From: Anaerolineaceae bacterium
Lineage (GTDB): Bacteria > Chloroflexota > Anaerolineae > Anaerolineales > Anaerolineaceae
Reading direction: 5' to 3'
Assembly: GCA_003524305.1 (NCBI GenBank)
Contig: DQHW01000015.1
Span: forward strand, 72,529 to 136,528
DNA: 64,000 nucleotides
Part shown: positions 26,337-33,752 of the stretch, in pieces
How positions within the stretch are numbered: position 1 is the first letter of the stretch
How the letters are laid out: the number at the start of each line of letters is the position of its first letter
Program-made: the position numbers and the translations under genes
The notes under the pieces: generated by a model
Databases searched by the model: none
What the model saw: only the letters and a program-made list of their open reading frames with translations
What the model was told of the DNA's origin: nothing

Positions 26337-26595
26337 GTTTTTGCTGCTTGCTTTGGGTCAGAAAGCGTCGCTAATTTTACCAGATTTTTTTGAATTTGTG
26401 GGGAAATTAAAACCCTTTTTGCACTATTTCAATAATTTTGATTCTCATCAATAATTTAAAAATATGGGTGAGCGCATTTCTGGCGATCAAAATAAGCATA
26501 ATGGATAAAATATTGTTGTGATAAAAGGGAAACTGGATTGTTTTCCATTGCTAATAATAATTGACATTGAGTTAGCTGTGTGCTATATTACTACT

Positions 26596-26856
26596 ATGAT
26601 TTACACTGTTGAATTTACAAAACAAGCAGCGAAGTCACTGCGCAAATTGCCTGCGAATGCAAGGAATTCAATAATCAAGAAGGTTGAAGAATTTGCAAAA
26701 GATCCATTTGCACCACAGCATGATGTCGAAAAAATGCAAGGAAGTGACGGTTATCGATTAAGAGTTGGCAATTGGCGTATTATTTATGATTTATACAAAC
26801 ATCAATTACTGATAGTTGTGATCAAGATAGGTAATCGTAAAGAGGTATACAAATGA
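26596..26856 (+). CDS. RelE/ParE-family toxin
   Basis: An 86-residue protein with the RelE fold pattern: MIYTVEFTKQAAKSLRKLP at the N-terminus, a DPFAPQHDVEKMQG middle segment, and YRLRVGNWRIIYDL followed by VVIKIGNRKEVY. RelE toxins cleave mRNA at the ribosome. The ATG at 26596 is preferred over an upstream in-frame GTG at 26518 because homologous sequence starts here. It overlaps the next gene by four bases (ATGA), which is the standard coupling of a toxin-antitoxin pair. Confidence 0.92.
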   Translation: MIYTVEFTKQAAKSLRKLPANARNSIIKKVEEFAKDPFAPQHDVEKMQGSDGYRLRVGNWRIIYDLYKHQLLIVVIKIGNRKEVYK

Positions 26857-27230
26857 GCGTACAAATTATTAATCGAGAGGGAAAACCCGAATGGGCTGTT
26901 TTACCCTATGAAGAATACCTGGCATTAGTGGAACAGGTAGAATTAGCTGAAGATATTCAAGACTACGACAATGCCAAAGCCGCGTTGGCAAATGGGTCAG
27001 AAGAATTGATTCCTTCCAGTGTTGTTTTCTCGCTGGCAAGAGGAGATAATCCAATAAGAGTATGGCGCGAGCACCGAAAACTAACCCAACAGCAACTCGC
27101 TGCTCAAGTGTCCATCAGTGTCCCCTATTTATCTCAACTTGAAACCGGAAAAAGAACTGCCTCACTAGATGTTTTGACCAGGATGGTGACCGCATTAAAA
27201 TTGGATGCTATTGATGATCTCGTTAATTAA
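26853..27230 (+). CDS. XRE-type antitoxin with Phd-like N-terminus
   Basis: A 125-residue protein. The N-terminal part (NREGKPEWAVLPYEEYLALVEQVELAED) resembles the Phd/YefM fold that neutralises RelE toxins, and the C-terminal part (about 66-122) is an XRE helix-turn-helix (VWREHRKLTQQQLAAQVSISVPYLSQLETGKRT). Toxin-first order is usual for HigBA-like pairs. It should bind the toxin and repress its own promoter. The double-domain layout is somewhat unusual. Confidence 0.87.
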   Translation: MSVQIINREGKPEWAVLPYEEYLALVEQVELAEDIQDYDNAKAALANGSEELIPSSVVFSLARGDNPIRVWREHRKLTQQQLAAQVSISVPYLSQLETGKRTASLDVLTRMVTALKLDAIDDLVN

Positions 27231-27318
27231 TATTTTCTAATACTTAGTTCTGATGAGAAATCAAACCTATTGCCTCGCTGATCATACTCGGATGCAAGTT
27301 ACGATCTCTTAATTGAAA

Positions 27319-27858
27319 TTACCCAACCGGCTGCTTGCTGATCTCGAAATGGCAGCATTCTGCACCATCCACCTGGCACTCGATCTCGCGCGCGTCATAG
27401 AATTTGCCTGCCCCGGCCCAACTGGTCAACTCCTGCATCAAACCGATGAAGGTGCTGCAATCCAGGCATGCACCCTCGCCAACCAACCCTGTGACCGCAA
27501 TCCGCCAGGCGGAATCCGTGGCAGATAATTCCCCTTTTAGAAAATGATTCGTTTCAAACCATTTTATTGCATCGTTAAGCGATCTTTTGATTCGTGCCTG
27601 CGCCGGCAGCAGGCGAAAATCCACCTCGCGCCAGCCAAGAGCGTCTGCGTTCTCGCGCATCCAATAGTAGAAAGCCGCCCTTCCAGCCCGCAGGAACATG
27701 CCGCATGCTTCCGCCTGCCCGAACTCTCTAATTGCAGATTCTATCAATGCAGATGAATCATCCGAACCTTGTTGAATTTCAATCAAGTCTTCACCAAAGA
27801 TCTCAACAAGACCATTTTCGATGAATGTAGAATTGGAGACAACAGCAGTTGGCTTCAT
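27319..27858 (-). CDS. V4R-like (4-vinyl-reductase domain) protein
   Basis: A 179-residue soluble protein. The C-terminal part, REIECQVDGAECCHFEISK, matches the conserved end of V4R domains, which often bind small hydrocarbons or metals; other cysteines occur in GEGACLDCSTF. The N-terminal half (ALIESAIREFGQAEACGMFLRAGRAAFYYW) is helical, as in V4R proteins. It is the last gene of an operon after the DUF4388 protein and the small GTPase, so a signalling or effector role with them is plausible. Fold call moderate, role unknown. Confidence 0.6.
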   Translation of the reverse strand: MKPTAVVSNSTFIENGLVEIFGEDLIEIQQGSDDSSALIESAIREFGQAEACGMFLRAGRAAFYYWMRENADALGWREVDFRLLPAQARIKRSLNDAIKWFETNHFLKGELSATDSAWRIAVTGLVGEGACLDCSTFIGLMQELTSWAGAGKFYDAREIECQVDGAECCHFEISKQPVG

Positions 27859-27878
27859 GGATGAATATCCTCGTCTGG

Positions 27879-28424
27879 TTATGATTTGGCGGAATCTAAT
27901 TCTTCCAGGATGGCGTAAAGCAGTTCAAGTAAAACCGTCTTGACCGAACTTTTCTTTTTGGCAGTGCATGGCAGCAGTTTAATGGCTGGGTCAAGGCGCA
28001 GCGCCACACGGATATCCTCCAGCGACCAGGCGTCTGCCAGATCCTGTTTATTGGCCACCACAATGTAGGGCGTGGGTGCATAGGCTCTAAAGGTTTCAAG
28101 AATGCCGCGCGCCTCTCTAAAGGTTTCTGGGCGCGTACTATCCACCAGCACGATGAATCCGAGCATACCTTCTGAAAGAATCTCCCACATGAAGTCAAAA
28201 CGCTTCTGACCCGGAGTGCCAAACAAAAAGAGCACCAGGTCATTATCCACGGTGATGCGGCCAAAATCCATGGCGACGGTGGTTGAATTTTTAACTTTTT
28301 CAGACTCGCTTGTCACTTTTTTCTCTGTGTTCACGACCTCAATTTCACTGACCGAACGGATCAGTTCGGTCTTACCTGCATTGAAGGGGCCAGTCACCAC
28401 TATTTTTACGGTTTGAGTCTGCAT
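27879..28424 (-). CDS. MglA/Rab-like small GTPase
   Basis: A 181-residue Ras-superfamily GTPase. G1 is GPFNAGKT (12-19), the G3 region is GTPGQ (69-73), which replaces DxxG and is typical of bacterial/archaeal Sar/MglA-like GTPases, and G4 is NKQD (125-128). A G5-like PCTAKKK follows. Asp at the usual G3 position is missing and Gly69 takes its place. It is expected to be a switch for polarity, motility or trafficking. It lies 15 bases after the DUF4388 gene with AAGGATAAGCCGC as ribosome site. No roadblock (MglB) gene is visible in the operon. Confidence 0.87.
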   Translation of the reverse strand: MQTQTVKIVVTGPFNAGKTELIRSVSEIEVVNTEKKVTSESEKVKNSTTVAMDFGRITVDNDLVLFLFGTPGQKRFDFMWEILSEGMLGFIVLVDSTRPETFREARGILETFRAYAPTPYIVVANKQDLADAWSLEDIRVALRLDPAIKLLPCTAKKKSSVKTVLLELLYAILEELDSAKS

Positions 28425-28439
28425 GCGGCTTATCCTTGC

Positions 28440-29255
28440 CTAGATAGTCTTTATACGATCTATGACGCGATTTACCAAAGATCTCTGTTCGATTGGATCC
28501 CTTGGGGGTATCACGCGTGGAGGTGCCGATACAACAGGATTGTTGAGGCGAACCATATCAACAAGCCCGGCCTGTAATAAATTATAGACCACCCTGCGGA
28601 TTTGGAAATCATTCAATTTAGCGGCGGCCGCTATTTGTTTTATCGAATTTTTGGGGCTGACATAAGAAATCACACGCCATTCTTCAGCGTTCAGGTTGAT
28701 GTCGCGGATATTGATGCCCGGACGTTCAGCGAATTTAAGCGCTAAATCCAGGCTGGGAATCTCATTCTTTAGGTCTTCGTGTTCATGTGCCTGACGCGAA
28801 CCTTCAATAATGATATCTTCAAGTGCCATGCGCAGCGGAATTGAAGCGGCCGGTGGTATCTCATCTGCCTCAAAGTGAAAAATCCCTTCGGTCAAGGTGA
28901 ATAAACCGCGCAAAATATCTTTGAAAAAATCCGTTAGGCCGTTAAAAACTTGATCCTGGGTCAAGTAACCAGAATTGATCAGTGAAATGCCCAATTCCAT
29001 ATCATTGAGATTCTTGTACCGTTCTGAGAGTGAAGCTGCCATGGAGCTCGGAATTAGCTTCGAACGAGCCATGATCTTGATCAGGGGAACCGCATCCATG
29101 CCGGCGGTGGCATAAACCAGCTTTCCATCACTAAAGATCAGTTTGGCCGATTTGGTGCTGGATTCAATGTAAAGCGCCCCGGTCTTCTTCGCCAGGTTGA
29201 TCAAGTTCAATAACTGGATTATTGAAAAATCACTTAAATTGCCTTTTAAGGCCAT
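28440..29255 (-). CDS. DUF4388 (PATAN) domain protein
   Basis: A 271-residue soluble protein. Residues 1 to about 155 form a DUF4388/PATAN domain (MALKGNLSDFSIIQLLNLIN, KTGALYIESSTKSAKLIFSDGKLVYA, LTEGIFHFEADEIP). The C-terminal region (about 185-245) is winged-helix-like (VISYVSPKNSIKQIAAAAKLNDFQIRRVVYNLLQAGLV). PATAN proteins act in two-component and GTPase signalling in Myxococcus, cyanobacteria and Chloroflexi. It heads an operon with the small GTPase and the V4R-like gene and has a near-consensus promoter. Confidence 0.88.
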   Translation of the reverse strand: MALKGNLSDFSIIQLLNLINLAKKTGALYIESSTKSAKLIFSDGKLVYATAGMDAVPLIKIMARSKLIPSSMAASLSERYKNLNDMELGISLINSGYLTQDQVFNGLTDFFKDILRGLFTLTEGIFHFEADEIPPAASIPLRMALEDIIIEGSRQAHEHEDLKNEIPSLDLALKFAERPGINIRDINLNAEEWRVISYVSPKNSIKQIAAAAKLNDFQIRRVVYNLLQAGLVDMVRLNNPVVSAPPRVIPPRDPIEQRSLVNRVIDRIKTI

Positions 29256-29287
29256 ATATTCCTTAAATTGGAGAGTCTAACTTAAAA

Positions 29288-29316
29288 ATTATACTTGTAT
29301 GACAATAAGCCGTCAA
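29288..29316 (-). promoter_or_regulatory. Sigma70-type promoter of the DUF4388-GTPase operon
   Basis: On the minus strand TTGACG (29316-29311), 17-base spacer, TATAAT (29293-29288), about 33 bases before the start codon. Confidence 0.8.
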
Positions 29317-29533
29317 TTCAACCCAATAGCCTGAATCAAATGTTTTTTGTAGGGTGTGGTCACGTGAATTTTACGCCCCTCATGACCCTCGATCTTTGAG
29401 GGCGAGCCGTTTTCAGGCGAGTGGGGTGACCCGCTCCGTATTGATCAATTCCATATACACCTGTTTGTAGATGGGTCGTTGCCCCACCATAAAACGAAAA
29501 ACAATTTTTATACTTATTGTAAATATTTACAAA

Positions 29534-29585
29534 CCCCCGCGGTTTGGTTATCGAGACTTCCTCTATCCAATCAAAACCGCGGGGG
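29534..29585. repeat. GC-rich inverted repeat
   Basis: CCCCCGCGGTTT (29534-29545) and AAACCGCGGGGG (29574-29585) flank 28 bases in an otherwise AT-rich stretch. It is a possible small mobile or structural element; no T-run follows. Confidence 0.6.
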
Positions 29586-29627
29586 TCTAGCTTAAAAGAG
29601 AACACTCGAAATCTTTTGTTAAAACAC

Positions 29628-29670
29628 TTGACAATAGATTTATAATTAATATAGAATATATATTCTATAT
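29628..29670 (+). promoter_or_regulatory. Promoter-like site with a palindromic -10 region
   Basis: TTGACA (29628-29633), a 16-base spacer, and TATAGA (29650-29655). The -10 box lies within a perfect 22-base palindrome (29649-29670, half-site ATATAGAATAT). The palindrome could be an operator. The nearest plus-strand gene starts 280 bases downstream. Confidence 0.4.
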
Positions 29671-29900
29671 CATCATTGCCGCATTGTTCTTTAACAAACT
29701 TCATCCAATGTCAGGCGGTTTGATATGCTTTTGAACATTAAATATCTCTTGGTATTTCTTTGCGATTCGTGCATAAAAACAAATCAAAACAAACCTTCAA
29801 CTTTCGGATTTTTGAAGCTAAAATATTCGTTTTCTTTGTTTTTGATTTTTCAACGAAACGAAAACGAATCATCTTTCACATCCATCCAACCAGGATTTAG

Positions 29901-29906
29901 TATAAT
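29901..29906 (+). promoter_or_regulatory. -10 box of the XPB/Ssl2-N gene
   Basis: Perfect TATAAT 28 bases before the ATG at 29935; no good -35 at the right distance. Confidence 0.45.
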
Positions 29907-29934
29907 GCGAATAGCCTAGCGTTAAGAGAAAACC

Positions 29935-31569
29935 ATGCCTGCCCTCAAAAAAATGCTTCAGTCTTACGACCTGGATATGCTCGAAAGGATCTCCTCCTTT
30001 TGGAGTGTGGATACTTCCAACCTGGATTTGGCGGCATCAGCAGAAACGCTATATCAAGCCATGCAGGATGAAACGCTTGCGTCCGAGATATTAGCCAGCT
30101 TGCCTGAAGCCGTCAAGTCGGCCTGGGAGGATGTGGTTCACAATCCCCAAAAGATCACTTGGGCACATTTCATCCGCAAATACGGTGAGGTGCGTGAGTT
30201 CGGCCCTGCACGCCGCGAACGTGAAGAACCAGAACAACACCCCATCTCGATTGCAGAGACATTGTGGTATCGGGGTTTGATCGGACGCGCTTTTCTCAAC
30301 CTCCCCCCAGAACCGCGTGAATTTGTTTATATTCCTGATGAATTGATTCCTGACAATAGCCTTACCGAGAAACTGCTTTCAAAATTTGACATCCAAAAAG
30401 TGGATGCCAGGTCACTCAAAATCATTGCCGCAGCCGACGGAAGGATCATCGACCACGTTATCGATTGGTTGGCTGCCAAACGCATGGGGCGCAACGTGCC
30501 TGACAGCAAAACAAAAGCCTGGGTTGAATCTGAACCCTTTATCGCTCACATGGCTGCATTTAGCGGGTTGATCAATGCCAAAGGGGAGCTTGAACCTGAC
30601 GCTTTGCCGCAATTTTTCCAAAGGGAGCGCGCCTCGATCCTCTCTGATTGGGCCACCGCCTGGATAAACTCATCCGCCATCAACGACCTGCGCAGCATAC
30701 CCGGCCTGGTCTTTGAAGGCGACTGGTACAACGATCCGCTCAAACCAAGGCAATTTATCGTCGAAACGTTGCGAGGTCTCACCCAGGGTGATTGGTTCAG
30801 TCTGACGGCTCTTACAGGGGCAGTTAAGGCCCTTCAGCCCGATTTTCAGCGCTCCAGCGGAGAATATGACCTGTGGTTCATCCGCATAGCCGAAAGCAGC
30901 GAATTTCTGCGCGGGTTTGAACACTGGGATGATGTAGACGGTGCATTGATCAGGTACCTGGTCAACGGTCCGCTGCATTGGCTTGGGATGACCGACCTGG
31001 GTCGAGGTAAAGAGAAGTCAGAAACAGCCTTCAAACTTTCCCCATTGTTCTTCACCCTTTTCACACAAGAAAAACCAGTCATTGAAACCACCAGAGAAAC
31101 ACCGATTAAAGTAGCCGCTGATTTAACCTTCAGCATTCCGGTTGGTGCATCAAGACCCCTGCGTTATCAAATCGCCCGCTTTTGCGAAATCCATTCCATG
31201 ACAGCAGTTGAAACCCGTTACGAAATCACGCCGGCTTCTTTAAAATTGGCACAACAAAATGGATTAAAACCCGGTCAACTCGTGCAATATCTTGAGAAAA
31301 ACCTGAAATCACCCCTGCCCAAGAACCTGACGTTACTGGCTGACAAGTGGGAAAAGAACGATAAAGCGGAAGAAATCACAACCGCAACATTGCTGAGAAC
31401 ACATTCCGCGGATGTAATGCAGCAACTGACCAGCCATCCGCAAACGGCCAAATTCGTGGTCGAACAACTTTCACCAACCACGGCGCTGATCAACCCGGCA
31501 GGGATAAAAGTCATCAAACAGGCATTACTGGAATTAGGTCTGCTCACCGAGATTCAACTGGAAGTATAA
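29935..31569 (+). CDS. Helicase XPB/Ssl2 N-terminal-like domain protein
   Basis: A 544-residue soluble protein without Walker motifs, so not itself a helicase. The segment TWAHFIRKYGEVREFGPARRERE followed by ETLWYRGLIGRAFLN and REFVYIPDELIP is typical of bacterial proteins carrying the XPB/Ssl2 N-terminal (helicase_C_3) domain. The C-terminal part (about 395-485; VAADLTFSIPVGASRPLRYQIARFCEI) is the DNA-recognition-like portion of that family. Role in bacteria unknown, possibly DNA-damage related. Expected to be cytoplasmic. It precedes the Kbl/BioF-type gene by about 53 bases. Confidence 0.7.
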   Translation: MPALKKMLQSYDLDMLERISSFWSVDTSNLDLAASAETLYQAMQDETLASEILASLPEAVKSAWEDVVHNPQKITWAHFIRKYGEVREFGPARREREEPEQHPISIAETLWYRGLIGRAFLNLPPEPREFVYIPDELIPDNSLTEKLLSKFDIQKVDARSLKIIAAADGRIIDHVIDWLAAKRMGRNVPDSKTKAWVESEPFIAHMAAFSGLINAKGELEPDALPQFFQRERASILSDWATAWINSSAINDLRSIPGLVFEGDWYNDPLKPRQFIVETLRGLTQGDWFSLTALTGAVKALQPDFQRSSGEYDLWFIRIAESSEFLRGFEHWDDVDGALIRYLVNGPLHWLGMTDLGRGKEKSETAFKLSPLFFTLFTQEKPVIETTRETPIKVAADLTFSIPVGASRPLRYQIARFCEIHSMTAVETRYEITPASLKLAQQNGLKPGQLVQYLEKNLKSPLPKNLTLLADKWEKNDKAEEITTATLLRTHSADVMQQLTSHPQTAKFVVEQLSPTTALINPAGIKVIKQALLELGLLTEIQLEV

Positions 31570-31622
31570 TTTTCTCTACCCGGGCTATCATACACCCGGG
31601 CAATAATTCCTCCGAGGTGATG

Positions 31623-32804
31623 ATGAACAAACGATTGGACTGGATCCAGAACGAGCTCGATACGCTAAAAGAGGGTGGATTGTACAACCGCATCCGCACG
31701 CTCAGTTCGCCCCAGGGCGCCTGGCTGCAGGTGGACGGCAAAAAGGTCTTGAACTTCTGCTCCAACAACTATCTGGGTCTGGCCAACCATCCCAGGATGG
31801 CCGCGGCTGCCAAGGCAGCCATTGATCGGTACGGTGTCGGTCCCGGCGCGGTGCGATCCATTGCCGGAACCATGGAGCTGCATCTCGAACTGGAAAAAAG
31901 AATGGCAAGCTTCAAAGGCGTTGAAGCCGCCATCACCATGCAATCCGGGTTTGTGGCCAACCTGGCTGCTATCCCCGCTCTGGTGGGCAAAGAAGATGTT
32001 TTATTTACAGATGAACTCAACCATGCCAGCATCATTGACGGCTGCCGGCTTTCTGGCGCACGCATTGAAAAATACAAACATGCCGACGCTGCGGATCTTG
32101 ACCGCGTAATCCGTGAGAATAAAGGCAGTTACAGGCGTGCCTTGTGTGTGACGGACGGCGTCTTTAGCATGGACGGCGATCTTGCTCCCCTGGATAAAAT
32201 TTACGAGATCACCAGCCAACATGATGTGATGCTGATGGTGGATGATGCACACGGCGAGGGTGTGGTCGGGCGCGGCGGGCGCGGCATTGTCGATCATTTT
32301 GGTCTTCATGGCAAAGTGGATGTTGAAGTAGGCACTTTCTCAAAAGCCTTTGGCGTGATGGGCGGCGTGATCGCAGGAAACGCCGCCATTATTGATTGGC
32401 TCCGCCAACGCGGAAGACCTTTCTTGTTTTCTTCAGCCGCCACTCCGGCCGACGTAGCCGCCTGCATCGCTGCAGTCGACCTGCTTGAAGAATCCACCGA
32501 ACTGGTTGATAAGCTGTGGGAGAACGGAAACTTGTTCAAAAAAGTAATGAAAGTAATGGGCTTCGACACTGGCAACAGCGCCACACCCATTACCCCGGTC
32601 ATGCTCGGCGAAGCACCTCTTGCCCAACAATTCAGCCGCGAGCTTTTTGACGAGAATGTCTTTGCCATGGCTTTGGGCTTTCCGACTGTGCCGAAGGGCA
32701 AAGCCAGAATCAGAGTGATGCTCTCAGCGGCTCACTCCCCCACCGACCTTGAAGAAGGGCTTGAAGCTTTCAAAAAAGTTGGCAAGAAATTGGGAGTGAT
32801 ATAA
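31623..32804 (+). CDS. kbl: Glycine C-acetyltransferase / AONS-family PLP enzyme
   Basis: About 393 residues of the alpha-oxoamine synthase family. SNNYLGLANHP near residue 40, the DDAHGEGVVG aspartate/histidine motif and the PLP lysine in TFSKAFGVMGG are all present; the C-terminus KARIRVMLSAAHSPTDLEEGLEAF is family-typical. It condenses an amino acid with an acyl-CoA; Kbl (2-amino-3-ketobutyrate CoA ligase) is the likeliest member, while BioF or a bifunctional enzyme cannot be excluded. GAGG five bases before the ATG at 31623 sets the start. No threonine dehydrogenase lies nearby. Confidence 0.85.
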   Translation: MNKRLDWIQNELDTLKEGGLYNRIRTLSSPQGAWLQVDGKKVLNFCSNNYLGLANHPRMAAAAKAAIDRYGVGPGAVRSIAGTMELHLELEKRMASFKGVEAAITMQSGFVANLAAIPALVGKEDVLFTDELNHASIIDGCRLSGARIEKYKHADAADLDRVIRENKGSYRRALCVTDGVFSMDGDLAPLDKIYEITSQHDVMLMVDDAHGEGVVGRGGRGIVDHFGLHGKVDVEVGTFSKAFGVMGGVIAGNAAIIDWLRQRGRPFLFSSAATPADVAACIAAVDLLEESTELVDKLWENGNLFKKVMKVMGFDTGNSATPITPVMLGEAPLAQQFSRELFDENVFAMALGFPTVPKGKARIRVMLSAAHSPTDLEEGLEAFKKVGKKLGVI

Positions 32805-32851
32805 AGGCATACACCCAATGTAGTGTTTTAAGGAAAAACAAAAGGAAAAAA

Positions 32852-32886
32852 CAACCTTGACAAGGTTTGAAACCTTGTCAAGGTTG
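32852..32886. repeat. Compound palindrome of AACCTTGACAAGG repeats
   Basis: AACCTTGACAAGGTTT and AAACCTTGTCAAGGTT flank a single G. It shares its 13-base unit with the element at 26142-26213. It lies between convergent genes and may also serve as a transcription barrier. Confidence 0.75.
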
Positions 32887-32969
32887 AACTTAATATATTT
32901 TTCTTCAATGCTTGGTTAAGCCTACACACCCACCCTCCAATTAATATAAAAGAGGGGGAAACAAACTAA

Positions 32970-33746
32970 TTATTTAAACATTCGGCGGCGGTTCCAATTT
33001 AAGAAGGGGGCGGCAATTTTTCTGAGCCAATACTTGATCACAATTGGCGCCCAGGGTTTGCCGCCATCGCGGTAATGCACCCGCAGCATTTCTGGCCAGC
33101 AGCGGTCATCAGAAGCCACCGTTTTTCCATCCGTGTGCAACCTGAACTGAGCCCAGGTTTTACTTGGAAGATATTTCAACTCGGATACGGCAGCCAGGCG
33201 GGTCCATAGATCGTAGTCCATGGCGAAAAAGAACGTTGGGTCCAGCGGACCGACTTTTTTCCAGAGGTCGGCTCTGAAAAACGCAGAGGGTTGGGGAATA
33301 TGCACATAACCACGGCGCAGCCTGGAAAAGTCCGTCTGGGCAGCGTTGAATTTGCCAATCACACTGCCGCTTTCATCGATGAAATCCAACTCGCCGTAAA
33401 CCATGCCGATTTGCGGATGGTCAACAAGATACTGCACAGCCTCACGCACGGCACCCGGCGAATAGACATCATCCGAATTGAGCCAGGCGATGATCGAGCC
33501 ATTAGCGTGGCTGAACCCCTTGTTGATGGCATCCGTCTGCCCGGTATCGGGTTCAGAGACCCACCAGGCCAGCCGTGATTGATATTTTTGGATTACTTCA
33601 AGGGTGTTGTCATTTGAGCCGCCATCCACGATGATGTACTCAATTTTTTCATAATCCTGGTTAAGTACCGAGAGTATGGTTTCTTCAAGGAACTTTCCCT
33701 GGTTGAAAGACGGAGTGATAATTGAGATAAGAGGCTGCTTATTCAT
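32970..33746 (-). CDS. Family 2 glycosyltransferase
   Basis: A 258-residue GT-A enzyme. ISIITPSFNQGKFLEETILSVL opens the nucleotide-binding fold, IIVDGGSNDNT and GQTDAINKGF follow, and WLNSDDVY is the DxD-like metal site. It transfers a sugar from a nucleotide sugar during surface glycan assembly. It closely resembles the glycosyltransferase at 35322-36257, on the other side of the membrane transferase gene. It is the last gene of the minus-strand glycan cluster. Start by AGGAATTT. Confidence 0.9.
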   Translation of the reverse strand: MNKQPLISIITPSFNQGKFLEETILSVLNQDYEKIEYIIVDGGSNDNTLEVIQKYQSRLAWWVSEPDTGQTDAINKGFSHANGSIIAWLNSDDVYSPGAVREAVQYLVDHPQIGMVYGELDFIDESGSVIGKFNAAQTDFSRLRRGYVHIPQPSAFFRADLWKKVGPLDPTFFFAMDYDLWTRLAAVSELKYLPSKTWAQFRLHTDGKTVASDDRCWPEMLRVHYRDGGKPWAPIVIKYWLRKIAAPFLNWNRRRMFK

Positions 33747-33752
33747 AAATTC

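Larger units (their letters stand above)
29256..29934. other. 679-base AT-rich intergenic region with repeats
   Basis: Divergent region between the DUF4388 gene and the XPB/Ssl2-N gene. It contains the DUF4388 promoter (29288-29316), a repeat-like GC-richer block around 29370-29480 (with GGCGAGTGGGGTGACC, close to a segment at 26187-26202), a 12-base-pair inverted repeat (29534-29585), a promoter with a palindromic -10 region (29628-29670) and a second -10 box at 29901. A 114-codon open frame at 29360-29704 on the minus strand is judged non-coding. Confidence 0.6.

Noticed and set aside
29360..29704. A 114-codon open frame on the minus strand
   Set aside because: No ribosome site, no recognisable domain, low-complexity C-terminus that runs through repeat-like DNA; the strand also carries palindromes and promoter-like sites.
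31577..31602. CCCGGG pair as a terminator between the XPB/Ssl2-N gene and the Kbl-family gene
   Set aside because: Short stem, 10-base loop and no T-run; the gap also holds the ribosome site of the next gene.
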